Assembly (NCBI RefSeq): GCF_900112575.1 | Contig: NZ_FOMH01000001.1 | Location: 324,543 to 388,542 of the forward strand | Reading direction: 5' to 3' | DNA length: 64,000 bases | DNA from: Flavobacterium phragmitis | GTDB taxonomy: Bacteria; Bacteroidota; Bacteroidia; Flavobacteriales; Flavobacteriaceae | Shown here: piece after piece, positions 1 through 9,282 of the stretch | How the letters are laid out: each line of letters starts with the position of its first letter | Numbering within the stretch: the stretch's first letter is position 1 | Translations under genes and position numbers: made by a program | Notes under the pieces: model-generated | Told to the model about the DNA's origin: nothing | The model's database searches: none | What the model saw: only the letters and a program-made list of their open reading frames with translations

Positions 1-1228
1 TTGGTTTAAAGATTATTCCGTGATGAGCCAGCAATTGATTTAATGCTTTTTCGTTTCCAAATCCTAGCGAAATATTTTTCAAGCCGTCTTTGTTTCGTAG
101 AATTTCCGAAGCAATTTTAGGATTTACTTTTGGATTTTCAGACAAAAGTTCCTGCATTCTTTCAAAGCGATATTCAGAATGACTGTTCGAAATTTGTTCC
201 AGATTTCGTTTATCTGCTGCAAAAGCATCTCCCTGAAAATGATTCGAACAAATTAATTGGTCTGAATTTGGAACATCATAAACATCCATTTTATTGGGAG
301 AAACTTCAATCAAAATCGCTTTGTTGTCATTTGCACTTCCGACCATAATAGATTCAGAAACAAATACTTTTCTTTTTTTTGCAATAGCAATCGCTTCGTC
401 TAAATTTTTGGCGTGCTGTAAAATTTCGCGAGTGAGAATCGAAATGGGAGTTTTTGCGCTAAGCGGAATTTTAGACTTAGAAGCATTTATGGTTACAGTC
501 AAACCTTCAAGATTCATTCCCGAAACAGCGCCAATCATTCCGGGCCAGGTTACCATCATAAACGGAAATCCTTCTTTTGGTTTTATAAAGGCCACAATTT
601 TATTTTCCGCGAAAGCGTCATTCACATAAAAATCAAAATTTCGAGCCAGAATTAAATTCCCATCTTCCGACTTTTCGTTCCACGCAGCAAAAGAAGAACA
701 GCCAACCAAAGCCAAATCTTGTAAAGCGTGTCCAATGTCGTGTGCCGCATGCAGATATAAACTGCGCTGGTATTGCGGTGCGATGTTATCAAATTCGTTT
801 GATGTATATTGAGAAACACCATAAATTTCGGTTTGATATTCATTGGGAACATTCAAATACAATTTGCGATTGAACCATTTTAAAAACTGACGAAGTATTT
901 TCTGCTGAAATTTGGACGGAACAAAATCGGTTATTTTGGAAAAAAAAATACGTTGTTGTTTTTGTAAAAGTGAGTCGGTTAGAGCGCCAGTGTTCAGACC
1001 AATTTCGAGCGGATCTCCTTCGGCGTATAATTCCCAAAGTCCTTGTTTATTTTTTAAAAGTGAATTTTTTCCGGAAACAAAAACACTGTCTGATATTTTG
1101 GTTACGACAGGTTTTGTATTATTAAAAGCCGTAAGATCTGGTTTATGATGTTTTGATTTTGATGTACCGCAGGAAGTCAGTAAACTGAAAAAACCGATAA
1201 GGAAGAAATAAAAAATTCGGTTTTTCAT
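1..1228 (-). CDS. C45-family (acyl-CoA:6-APA acyltransferase-like) lipoprotein, 3' end outside window
   Basis: The frame is open from the ATG at 1228 to the window edge, so at least 409 codons are present and the C-terminus is missing. The N-terminus is a lipoprotein signal with an LTSC lipobox, placing the lipidated cysteine at residue 20. Around Cys177 the motif GCSSF is followed by a W-N-E...N-L-I-L-A-R-N-F-D segment. That is the N-terminal nucleophile region of the C45/acyl-CoA:isopenicillin N acyltransferase-like Ntn hydrolases. Here the cysteine is internal, so autoproteolysis may not follow the classical pattern. The gene starts 7 bases after the phytoene-desaturase-like gene and is probably co-transcribed with the pigment cluster. 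A role in forming or cleaving an amide or ester of the pigment is inference. The family call is fairly secure. Confidence 0.8.
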   Translation of the reverse strand, partial: MKNRIFYFFLIGFFSLLTSCGTSKSKHHKPDLTAFNNTKPVVTKISDSVFVSGKNSLLKNKQGLWELYAEGDPLEIGLNTGALTDSLLQKQQRIFFSKITDFVPSKFQQKILRQFLKWFNRKLYLNVPNEYQTEIYGVSQYTSNEFDNIAPQYQRSLYLHAAHDIGHALQDLALVGCSSFAAWNEKSEDGNLILARNFDFYVNDAFAENKIVAFIKPKEGFPFMMVTWPGMIGAVSGMNLEGLTVTINASKSKIPLSAKTPISILTREILQHAKNLDEAIAIAKKRKVFVSESIMVGSANDNKAILIEVSPNKMDVYDVPNSDQLICSNHFQGDAFAADKRNLEQISNSHSEYRFERMQELLSENPKVNPKIASEILRNKDGLKNISLGFGNEKALNQLLAHHGIIFKP

Positions 1229-1235
1229 GATTTAA

Positions 1236-2753
1236 TTATTCAGAAGCTTTTTTAATTTTTTCCAGCAGATATTCTTTTCCTACAATTTCTGAGCAGGTTA
1301 TGACGGCTCCAACCGTAACTCCCAAGACACCATGCATGTTAATACTTTGCCCTGTAAGATACAGATTTTCTAGTTTAGTTTTTGTCGGAATTAAAGTTTT
1401 CATCGGATTATTAGAATCTTTAACATATCCGTACATATTTCCGCCGTCTCCGCCAATATAATCGCGGTACGAAAGCGGAGTAGAAGTATGAACCGATTTG
1501 ATACATTCTCTAATTCCAGGGAATTTCTTTTCGATTTCTTCTAAAAGTTTTTCGGCTTTTTCAGCTTTGAAATCTTCGTAACTTTTACCTCGTTCGTTTT
1601 CTTCAAAAGTGGTATTAAAAGTGTTTTCCCAAGCTTTTACATCATCATATTTCATGTACGTTATAAATGTCATTCCGTCTGCCCATTCTTCGTCTTTTTG
1701 TGACGGATTCATTGAAGCCATAAAAGTTTTCGGCCATGAATTGTCATCATAATCATGTGCAGTCCAAACATCTTTTGAACTTTTAAAATGGTAATAATTA
1801 TGATTGATGTATTTAAAAGTTTTGGGCTTAAAAACGATATAAAGACTAAAGGCAGAAAGAACACTTTCAAGACCTTGAATTCTGTTGAAAAACGGTTTTC
1901 GGAAGTTTTCCTGACCCGCCATTTTCAAAGTTGTTTTAGGTTCGATATTAGAAATAAAAAGCTTTCCCAAAACCTCGGTTCCGTCTTTCATTTTTACCGA
2001 ATTTACCTCCTGATTTTCAACTTCAAATTTGGTTACTTCTTTATGTTTGAAGAATTCTCCTCCGTATTTTTTTAATTGTTTGAGAAGCTGTTTTGTAATT
2101 TGGCTTCCTCCGTTTATACAACGCCACGAACTTTCGATATAAGAATTTACAACAAGTGCGTGAACATAAAAAGGCGATTTATCCGGAATTCCGGCATACA
2201 GAAAATTAGAACCCGCCAAAACCGCTTTCAGTTTTTCGTTTGAAGTAAAAGAATCGATTGTTTCTTTCGCGTTAAGCGCTAAAATTTCATCATCATATTT
2301 CCCTTTTGATTCCAGATTATAAAGCGGAAAAGCTTTGCATACCGACTTTATTTTTTGACAGTAATTTTCGAGATTTTCTTTTTCTTCGGGAAAATAACTG
2401 GCCAATTGCTGAATGAAATTTTCGAAGCCCTGTGCATGCGGATATTCGCTTTTATCATCATCAAAAGAAATAATGTCAAAACCATTTTCATCCAGTTTTT
2501 TCAGATTTAAATGATCCATTATTCCAATGTATTTGAAATATTGATGGAGATTCTGACCTTCGTCTAAACCGCCGATATAATGAATTCCGGTATCGAAAAT
2601 AGTTTTGTCGCGAACAAAAGTCTGAAGATTTCCTCCGTACTGATTGTTTTTTTCGAGTACACAAACTCTGTAGCCTTCTTTTGCCAGAATAACAGCAGAA
2701 ATCAATCCGCCCAAACCGCTGCCAATGATGACTACATCGTACTCTTTTTTCAT
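1236..2753 (-). CDS. Phytoene desaturase/carotene isomerase-like FAD-dependent oxidoreductase
   Basis: A 505-residue flavoprotein of the CrtI/CrtH/retinol-saturase type. The N-terminal FAD-binding Rossmann motif GSGLGG lies at residues 11-16, followed by an acidic beta-2 end (VLEKNNQYGG). The C-terminus carries the second FAD-contacting motif (GQSINMHGVLG, about residue 470). Length is usual for the family. Its ATG overlaps the stop of the upstream MMPL gene by one base (TAATG), which indicates translational coupling. In this context it probably acts on the conjugated polyene of the flexirubin, by desaturation or cis-trans isomerisation. The exact reaction cannot be read from the sequence. 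Confidence 0.85.
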   Translation of the reverse strand: MKKEYDVVIIGSGLGGLISAVILAKEGYRVCVLEKNNQYGGNLQTFVRDKTIFDTGIHYIGGLDEGQNLHQYFKYIGIMDHLNLKKLDENGFDIISFDDDKSEYPHAQGFENFIQQLASYFPEEKENLENYCQKIKSVCKAFPLYNLESKGKYDDEILALNAKETIDSFTSNEKLKAVLAGSNFLYAGIPDKSPFYVHALVVNSYIESSWRCINGGSQITKQLLKQLKKYGGEFFKHKEVTKFEVENQEVNSVKMKDGTEVLGKLFISNIEPKTTLKMAGQENFRKPFFNRIQGLESVLSAFSLYIVFKPKTFKYINHNYYHFKSSKDVWTAHDYDDNSWPKTFMASMNPSQKDEEWADGMTFITYMKYDDVKAWENTFNTTFEENERGKSYEDFKAEKAEKLLEEIEKKFPGIRECIKSVHTSTPLSYRDYIGGDGGNMYGYVKDSNNPMKTLIPTKTKLENLYLTGQSINMHGVLGVTVGAVITCSEIVGKEYLLEKIKKASE

Positions 2754-5700
2754 TATTTTTTCTTTAAAATAACTAATGCATTTTCGTCAGAAATAATTTC
2801 AAAATTCTCAAACTGATTTTTTAAACCAGAACAATTCACTAAAATAATTAAAGAAGCAACTGGAATTACTTTTTCAATTTCATCTTTATAACTTTCGTCA
2901 GAAATCAAAAGAACATCGTAATGATTTTCAAGTGACGATTCCAATCTATCTAAATAAACTATTTTTCGCTTTGAAACAATGTAATTGGTTTTGGCCACCA
3001 ATAATTTTTCTTCATCCTTTATAAAAGAAACTATTTTGCGCTGAGGTTCCTGCAATGCTAATAAAACATCCAACTGTCCGTAATCATTTCCTAAATGAAG
3101 GATTTTTGCTTTTGGCTGAATGTGTTTATTTAAATTATAATAAACTTCAAGATTCTGTTTTAAATCTTTTTTGACGCTGTTTCCAATTTCGATTTCTTTA
3201 TAATCGTAACTATTAATCAGCATTGTTTTGAAATAGTCCGGACCTTCAAGTTGTTCACGAATTTTACGATATTCGGCTTTAAAGAATGCACTTATTTGTT
3301 TGGTTCTTTCGGTATAATTTGTTCCAAATGAATCATTAGCAGGAGCAATTCTTTCTAAAATCGTAACGGTTAATTTTCCGTGATGAATGACAAAATCGCC
3401 TTTCGGAATTAGTTCTGAAGCGCCATGAATCACGACAGGAATAATATCCAGATTGAATTCTTCGGCAAGGAAAAAAGCTCCTTTATGGAATCTTTTTATC
3501 ACATTACTTTCAGAACGTGTTCCTTCTGGAAATACCATTAAAGAATAACCTTGTTCTACTTTTTTGCGAAGATGTTCAACACCGCCTTCCAAACCTTCAG
3601 AAACCGGATAAAAACCAGCTTTTCTAACAACACCGCCAAAAATAGGAGAGTTGTAAACCCAGTCGCTTACGAGGAAAATAATTTTAGGACTCAACATTCC
3701 GATTGACAAAATATCTAAAAACGAAGAATGATTGGCAATAATTACGGCTGGTTTCTCGAAAGTTTCATTGAAATTATTAACGACTCTTTTGCGAATAAAC
3801 GGATTCGAATACAATACTGATTTCATAAATTTTGAAATCACATATCGGAAGGCTTTCATTTTTGCTTTTTTGCTGAATGGCAAAATCGGCATAATGGTAA
3901 AACTGAAAATCGACATTACGATTCCGCCCAAACCATAATAAGCAAACGAAATTACACCATGAACAAAGGTTCGCAACTGAAAAGGCGGATTTCCTTTTTT
4001 GGGACGATTCGACAGAAATACTTTGAACAGAATTGGATAAAAAATGAAAGTAATAATCAAAGCCGCAAAAACCCCAATTAACGAAACGGATGAAATTGAA
4101 GTAAGTGCAGGATGTTTGGCAAATATCATTGCACCAATTCCTAAGATTGTTGTGATAACAGCCAAAATAATTGATGTTCTGTAAATGGCAATTTCATTAA
4201 CTCCGTTCGAATATTCTTTTTGCAACGCGCTGGTCATGAAAATACTGAAATCAACTCCGTGACCAAAAATTAAGGTACACACAATCATGCTGAAAATATT
4301 CATCTGAATGCCAAAAATACCCATAATTCCAGCCGTTACAATTCCCGTTAGAGCAATTGGAATACAGCTGATGATTACCAATTCTATTCTTCGGAAAAAG
4401 AAAAATAAAATCAGAATTACGGCGACAAATGAATAATTGACAAGTGAATTAAAATCGGTTTTTAAAGTGCTGAAAAATGTTTCGTTCATCTGCTGACGAT
4501 CGATTGCCACTACATTTTCTTTTGCCGAAGTTGATTTTACAAAAGCATCACGCTGTTCCGGCGCTACTTTTACTAAAGTTGAAATCGTATAAAAACCATT
4601 TTTTTCGGTAATGAATTCCTGTAATTGTAAAGCTTTGATTTTTAAAAATTCTGACGAAGAAACGGGTTTGAAATCAAAGTCCAAATGATTAAAAAAGAGT
4701 TCATAAGTTGTAGGTTTAAAACCAAGTTTGGAACCTTCGGAAATCAATTCAAATTTTACAAATTGTTTTTTTTGTGAAGCCCAGAATGAATTCCATTTGT
4801 TTATTTTTTCGATTTGCGCTTGTTGCGAAAGTACAATACCGCCAACCGAACTAAAGTTTAGAATTTTGTTCTGCTGTTTTTCTTTTGCTAAATCTCCAAA
4901 AAGTTGGCTGTTATGCTGTAAAGCTTCTTCCATAGTTTTTCCGTAAGAAGCGACATAAATTGTTTTGGAAGTTAAACTGGTACTTTCTTCCAATTGTTTT
5001 TCGGCAGCTTTGATTTCTTTTGGAATAAAATTCAGCTGTGATAAATCATTATTAAAACCAACATCATTATAAGTAAAACAGCAGATAATGGTAATAATAA
5101 CACAAAGTCCGATTAAGATTTTATTATTATGAAAAGAAAAATGAGCCATTTTATCGATCATATTCTTTTTATGTTCTGCCGGATTTTCGTGTGGTTTGTA
5201 TAAATGTGGAACAATTAAAAGCGAGAAAATTCCAGTTGCCATTACAATTACGGCAGCAAAAATTCCCAAATCATTCAACGCATCCGATTTTACAAAAAGC
5301 AGACATAAAAAAGCAACAGCAGTTGTAGAACTGCTCATAATGACCGGCATTGTAATGTCTTTGTACAACGTTTTGACATCGCTGTTATGTTTGTAATGCG
5401 TGAGAATGTGAATAGAATAATCAATCGTAATTCCCAATAAAATAGAACCAATTCCAAGAGAAATTGCGGAGATTTGTTCTCTCACAAAATATAAAAAGGC
5501 AACGGCAAATAATCCTCCGAATACCGTCGGCAGAAAAATAATAAGCGGAATTAAAACTTTGCGGTAAAATAAAATTAGAATCAGCATTAAGGTTAACATC
5601 GCAATGGATGTCGTTAGAATAATATCGCCTTTGATCTGATTGGCATTGGCAACAGCAATTAAGGCAGAACCAAAATAACTGATAGAAGTTTTTCCTTTAA

Positions 5701-6427
5701 ATTTCTGATTTAGATTTTCCTGAACTGATTGTAGTTTTTCAGCAAAAAGGGTATTTTTTTCTGTTTCACTTGATGGAATATTAGAAGTAATAAAAAGCAG
5801 TAATTTCTTTTTATCCTTTGTCATTACAAAACCATTTTCGAGTGTAAAATCGTCACCAATATTTAGTTGCTGTAATTTTTTTAAAGCAATAAAAGAAATT
5901 CCAAATGGATCCTGCAGAATAAAATCCTTCGTAATAAATCCAGATGGAGAAATAATCGATTTATAATTTCCTTGAACCGTTGCTGCAATGCTGTCTTTCT
6001 GCAGTTTTTGTTCGATGTTTTTATAATCTGCATCATCCAGAAAAAGAGGCAGATTGTTGTAAACAAAATCAATAGTTTCCTGAATATTTTCTTCGTCAAC
6101 TTTTCCCTGAATTCCAGTTATGTAAGATTTACAGGATTTAGAGACACTGTCTGAAAAAGTGGTTGCCATTTCTTTTAAATCATCGGCAGATCCGTTTTTT
6201 TCGAGTTTAAAAATGACAGTGGTTTTGTCGGCAAAATTGAGTTGTTTCAGCACTTTTGCCGTAACATCGGTTTTATCGTTTGTTGGGATAAGTTTGGTAA
6301 TGTCTTCTTCAAATTTCAATCTTGAAGCAAAAAATCCAAAAACAAGCAGCATCAAAACAGCCAAAAGAACCGAGAGTGATTTTCTTCGGTTTACAAATAA
6401 ATGAATGGCGTAAAAGTATTGATGCAT
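2753..6427 (-). CDS. MMPL/RND-type exporter fused to PlsC acyltransferase and a C-terminal methyltransferase-like domain
   Basis: A 1224-residue multidomain protein. Residues 1 to about 800 form an RND/MMPL-like lipid exporter: an N-terminal membrane helix, a periplasmic loop, a block of membrane helices, a second loop and a second helix block. Around residues 880-1070 lies a PlsC-type acyltransferase domain with the HX4D motif NHSSFLD (His900) and the FPEGTRSE motif near 965-972. From about 1100 to the end there is a smaller Rossmann-like segment (HLGNDYGQLDVL) resembling part of an S-adenosylmethionine methyltransferase fold. It is too short to be sure it is active. E. coli-type aryl-polyene clusters carry acyltransferase and MMPL functions on separate genes, so the fusion suggests acylation coupled to export of pigment to the outer membrane. 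The stop overlaps the next gene's start. Confidence 0.85.
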   Translation of the reverse strand: MHQYFYAIHLFVNRRKSLSVLLAVLMLLVFGFFASRLKFEEDITKLIPTNDKTDVTAKVLKQLNFADKTTVIFKLEKNGSADDLKEMATTFSDSVSKSCKSYITGIQGKVDEENIQETIDFVYNNLPLFLDDADYKNIEQKLQKDSIAATVQGNYKSIISPSGFITKDFILQDPFGISFIALKKLQQLNIGDDFTLENGFVMTKDKKKLLLFITSNIPSSETEKNTLFAEKLQSVQENLNQKFKGKTSISYFGSALIAVANANQIKGDIILTTSIAMLTLMLILILFYRKVLIPLIIFLPTVFGGLFAVAFLYFVREQISAISLGIGSILLGITIDYSIHILTHYKHNSDVKTLYKDITMPVIMSSSTTAVAFLCLLFVKSDALNDLGIFAAVIVMATGIFSLLIVPHLYKPHENPAEHKKNMIDKMAHFSFHNNKILIGLCVIITIICCFTYNDVGFNNDLSQLNFIPKEIKAAEKQLEESTSLTSKTIYVASYGKTMEEALQHNSQLFGDLAKEKQQNKILNFSSVGGIVLSQQAQIEKINKWNSFWASQKKQFVKFELISEGSKLGFKPTTYELFFNHLDFDFKPVSSSEFLKIKALQLQEFITEKNGFYTISTLVKVAPEQRDAFVKSTSAKENVVAIDRQQMNETFFSTLKTDFNSLVNYSFVAVILILFFFFRRIELVIISCIPIALTGIVTAGIMGIFGIQMNIFSMIVCTLIFGHGVDFSIFMTSALQKEYSNGVNEIAIYRTSIILAVITTILGIGAMIFAKHPALTSISSVSLIGVFAALIITFIFYPILFKVFLSNRPKKGNPPFQLRTFVHGVISFAYYGLGGIVMSIFSFTIMPILPFSKKAKMKAFRYVISKFMKSVLYSNPFIRKRVVNNFNETFEKPAVIIANHSSFLDILSIGMLSPKIIFLVSDWVYNSPIFGGVVRKAGFYPVSEGLEGGVEHLRKKVEQGYSLMVFPEGTRSESNVIKRFHKGAFFLAEEFNLDIIPVVIHGASELIPKGDFVIHHGKLTVTILERIAPANDSFGTNYTERTKQISAFFKAEYRKIREQLEGPDYFKTMLINSYDYKEIEIGNSVKKDLKQNLEVYYNLNKHIQPKAKILHLGNDYGQLDVLLALQEPQRKIVSFIKDEEKLLVAKTNYIVSKRKIVYLDRLESSLENHYDVLLISDESYKDEIEKVIPVASLIILVNCSGLKNQFENFEIISDENALVILKKK

Positions 6428-6449
6428 GTTTTAGGTTTTAATTTTTTTT

Positions 6450-6587
6450 GCCACAGATTAAAAAGATTAGTTTTAGTTTGTCACCCTGAGCGAAGTCGAA
6501 GGGCGTTCCAATTGGACGTGGGCTTCGACTTCGCTCAGCCTGACAATCTGGATGTAAAAAATCATTTTAATCCTTTTAATCTGTGGC
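6450..6587. repeat. Nested inverted repeat, copy 1 (GAGCGAAGTCGAAG family)
   Basis: The inner palindromic core (about 6479-6544) begins TGTCACCCTGAGCGAAG and ends CTTCGCTCAGCCTGACA. An outer inverted repeat, GCCACAGATTAAAAAG...CTTTTAATCTGTGGC, surrounds it. The same nested design recurs at 38647-38789 and, more decayed, at 34764-34900 and 39625-39691. There is no ORF inside. It sits between the MMPL gene start and the end of the glycosyltransferase gene, both on the minus strand, so a transcript would fold into a long hairpin. Confidence 0.85.
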
Positions 6588-6596
6588 AAACTTAAT

Positions 6597-7781
6597 TTAA
6601 ATATTCGTTTTATTCTTAGAACTAAAAGTCGTCAAAAGCAAATAACTTATAAGACCAACTGATAGTGCTGAAACGGTTGCTAAAATAAGACTTCCTACGA
6701 TATATTGTGTGGCATTTTTTTGAATATCGTCTAATGTTATCGAACTGTCCAAAACCAAAGGTGCATCAGCGGAAACAAAAAGACTTCCGATTTTCAAAGA
6801 GCCATAAATGATAAACGGAATAAAAGGGGGAAAGCTCACATTGGAAGTCAAAAAAGCAATGACTTTATTGAGTCTGAACAAAGCGGCTAATGAAAAAAGC
6901 AAGATGGTTTGAAATCCCCAAAACGGTGAAAGTCCAATAAAAATTCCCAAAGCAATCGCAGCCGATTTTTTAAAATTAGAATCGGAGCTTTCTAAAATAT
7001 CTTCTAAAAAGAATTTTTTAAAACCTTTTTTTTTTGCCCGGCGAAAGAAATCCCGAGGTTTAATGTATAATAAAGCATTGGTTACCAAAACGGTATTTAA
7101 AATACTGATTCTGGTAAAATCCTGGAATGGACGAAAATGTGAAACTCTTTCGGCAGGATCATACAAAACCTGAATAGGAATGTTTTTAACCACAATTCCT
7201 TTCCACGCCGCACGTACAATCACTTCGATTTCAAACTCAAATTTATTGGTATAAAATCGTTTTGGAAGCAGTCGAAGTGGATATAATCTGAAACCAGATT
7301 GTGTATCTTCTAAAACAATTCCGGTTTCAAATTTGAACCAGAAATTAGAAAATTTGTTACCGAAACTACTTTTCTTAGGAACATTTTCCTGTGTCATGTT
7401 TCGGCTTCCAATCAACAGAGCATTGGGTTCCTTCTGAATTTCTTCAATGAAAATTGGAATATCTACAGCAAAATGCTGTCCATCAGAATCGATTGTTATG
7501 GCATATTCAAAATTTAGTTCAAGTGCTTTTCTAAACCCATTTCTAAGCGCACGTCCTTTTCCCAAATTTTTAGGGTGATGAATCTGCGTGAGCTGCGAAT
7601 ATTGTTTTAGAATTTCGCTGGTCGAATCGGTTGAACCATCATTAACAATAATGACATTTGAAGTGAAATCTAAAATAGAATCCAGCACTTTTTTCAATGT
7701 TTTCTGATTATTGTAAGTGGGTACAATAACACAGAAAGAAGTTGAATCGAGCAGATCCTGATTGAATGCGTTAGGTTTCAT
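6597..7781 (-). CDS. Family 2 glycosyltransferase fused to DUF2062 membrane domain
   Basis: 394 residues. The N-terminal half is a GT-A family 2 (dolichol-phosphate-mannose-synthase-like) domain: PTYNN at 21-25, NDGSTD at 47-52, and the metal-binding D-S-D at 98-100 (DSDGQH). The C-terminal 130 residues contain several hydrophobic segments with the DUF2062 signature (LGIFIGLSPFWGFQ). The transferase would work at the inner-membrane face. Aryl-polyene and flexirubin clusters commonly carry such a gene; the sugar and acceptor are unknown. The next gene upstream ends about 20 bases before this ATG. Confidence 0.85.
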   Translation of the reverse strand: MKPNAFNQDLLDSTSFCVIVPTYNNQKTLKKVLDSILDFTSNVIIVNDGSTDSTSEILKQYSQLTQIHHPKNLGKGRALRNGFRKALELNFEYAITIDSDGQHFAVDIPIFIEEIQKEPNALLIGSRNMTQENVPKKSSFGNKFSNFWFKFETGIVLEDTQSGFRLYPLRLLPKRFYTNKFEFEIEVIVRAAWKGIVVKNIPIQVLYDPAERVSHFRPFQDFTRISILNTVLVTNALLYIKPRDFFRRAKKKGFKKFFLEDILESSDSNFKKSAAIALGIFIGLSPFWGFQTILLFSLAALFRLNKVIAFLTSNVSFPPFIPFIIYGSLKIGSLFVSADAPLVLDSSITLDDIQKNATQYIVGSLILATVSALSVGLISYLLLTTFSSKNKTNI

Positions 7782-7800
7782 CGAAGAAGTTTTCTAGAGC

Positions 7801-8286
7801 TTATTTTACAAATTGTTTCTCTTTGTCGGAGAAACTTTTAGACTGTAAAACAAAGTCTTTAAGATAATCTTTCAGAGCACCATTTTGCGCTGCATAATGT
7901 GAAGTGATGAATTTTTTATCTTCTTTAATATTTTTCTTGTAACCCGTTATTCCAGGAACATTTTCCTGAATGCTTAAACGAATCATTCTAATTTCGATAT
8001 TGTTAGGTTCGCCGGCAATAACAGATTCCAGAAGTTTTGCACCTTCTTTAAAACGGTCAATTTTATCACCTAATTTTTTCTCAAACTTCGAATCCAATAA
8101 AATAGAGGCCGCTTTATAGGCCACTAGAATTTTATCGTCATTATTTGAAATTCCAGCCATTTTTTCCACAAAATCTTTAGCATTAGTCTCTGATTTTGTA
8201 ACCTCCGGATACAATTTACGAATAGAAGCCAAATCTGGCGCACCCGCAAAACTTACCCATAAAAGTAATGTCATTAATAGTTTCAT
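7801..8286 (-). CDS. Small secreted protein of the pigment cluster, function unknown
   Basis: 161 residues with an N-terminal signal sequence (MKLLMTLLLWVSFAGA, cleavage probably near residue 16). The rest is a soluble, mostly helical and lysine-rich domain with no catalytic motif that I recognise. It is placed 2 bases after the dehydratase-like gene and 19 bases before the glycosyltransferase gene, so it belongs to the same transcript. A periplasmic accessory role in pigment transport is inference from position only. Confidence 0.75.
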   Translation of the reverse strand: MKLLMTLLLWVSFAGAPDLASIRKLYPEVTKSETNAKDFVEKMAGISNNDDKILVAYKAASILLDSKFEKKLGDKIDRFKEGAKLLESVIAGEPNNIEIRMIRLSIQENVPGITGYKKNIKEDKKFITSHYAAQNGALKDYLKDFVLQSKSFSDKEKQFVK

Positions 8287-8288
8287 AA

Positions 8289-8660
8289 TTATATTTTTTT
8301 GTACACATTGCTCAGTTTAAGAGCAGTAGTGTCGTTAAAGTAAGTCGTGTTTTTCACTTTTACTAAATCATCTTCAGTAGTTGTAATATCAAGCTCTAAA
8401 CGTAATTCTGGAGTTACTTCAGGATTAATCAGCGCCATGAATTTTACATTTGCCAAAGACTGGATCATCAGTGAACTGTTAGTAATAGATTCTGTCAGTT
8501 CTTTGATAATCTGAATCATGCAAACACCAGGCATAATAGGATTTCCAGGGAAATGCCCTTTAAAAACCTCATGTTTCTCATTGACTAAAATCGTAATATT
8601 ATATTTTGAATCGGAGATTTTTTCTTCCGATAGTATTTTGTAAAAATCTTTTAAAATCAT
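8289..8660 (-). CDS. FabZ/FabA-like 3-hydroxyacyl-ACP dehydratase (hotdog fold)
   Basis: 123 residues, shorter than FabZ (about 145) but with the diagnostic active-site loop GHFPGNPIMPGV, with the catalytic histidine at about residue 36. It would dehydrate 3-hydroxyacyl-ACP intermediates during polyene elongation. It is the only one of the cluster's three dehydratase-like proteins to keep the GHFPG signature; the genes at 21723 and 22194 lack it. It lies 5 bases downstream of a PorT-like gene in the minus-strand operon. Confidence 0.85.
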   Translation of the reverse strand: MILKDFYKILSEEKISDSKYNITILVNEKHEVFKGHFPGNPIMPGVCMIQIIKELTESITNSSLMIQSLANVKFMALINPEVTPELRLELDITTTEDDLVKVKNTTYFNDTTALKLSNVYKKI

Positions 8661-8665
8661 ATTCT

Positions 8666-9277
8666 TTATTTTCCAAATGAGTAGGAAACGCCTAACTGAA
8701 AATTGATATTGGTGTTATAATCTCCAAACAAATAATAATTATTAGAATCGTTCTGATAATAATCGCTGCTCAAAACATCAAGCAGACCTTTTTTAAATCT
8801 CGCTTCAAATGTTAATCCCGAAGGCAATGCATACGCAACACCTAAAACCAAACCAAGATCATTTTGTGCTTTTCTAACCGCAAGATTATCATTCAATAAA
8901 ATATCTAAAGTTGGTCCTGCCTGAAACTGAATTCCCATTGGCAAAGTAAACTTATTCATTACCGAAAGAGACAAATAGTTGATATCTAAATCTAAATATT
9001 CAACTTTATTGGTCTGGCTGACTTCGTCATAATAATTTCGCGCTACATTATTAGAACCTTGTCTGCTGTAATTAATTTCAGGTTGTAACGAGTAAATTTT
9101 AGTAATCTTGATATCAGTAAAACCACCAACATAAAAATCAGTTTTATAATCGGCATGCATTTCAGAAATGGTAGAAAAACTAAATCCACCTCTTAAACCT
9201 GGTTTGACACTTATTTGGGCTTGTATATTTAAGACTGCAAAAAAAACAGCAATAAAAAGAACGATTTTTTTAGTCAT
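8666..9277 (-). CDS. PorT-family outer-membrane beta-barrel protein (copy 2)
   Basis: 203 residues with a cleavable signal (MTKKIVLFIAVFFAVLNIQAQ). It then alternates polar and hydrophobic residues typical of an eight-stranded barrel and ends in an aromatic-rich strand (FQLGVSYSFGK). The motif SVKPGLRGGFSFST after the signal and the YSLQPEINYSRQG strand are shared with the neighbouring gene at 9283, so the two are tandem paralogues. It probably lies in the outer membrane, where flexirubin accumulates. A pigment-specific role is inference. Confidence 0.8.
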   Translation of the reverse strand: MTKKIVLFIAVFFAVLNIQAQISVKPGLRGGFSFSTISEMHADYKTDFYVGGFTDIKITKIYSLQPEINYSRQGSNNVARNYYDEVSQTNKVEYLDLDINYLSLSVMNKFTLPMGIQFQAGPTLDILLNDNLAVRKAQNDLGLVLGVAYALPSGLTFEARFKKGLLDVLSSDYYQNDSNNYYLFGDYNTNINFQLGVSYSFGK

Positions 9278-9282
9278 GGTTT

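Noticed and set aside
652-1148. Small ORFs on both strands at the window start
   Set aside because: They are shadows of the continuous C45-family frame on the minus strand, which has no stop before the window edge.
6450-6587. Insertion sequence or rRNA fragment
   Set aside because: No ORF, no transposase and no rRNA similarity; pure palindromic repeat.
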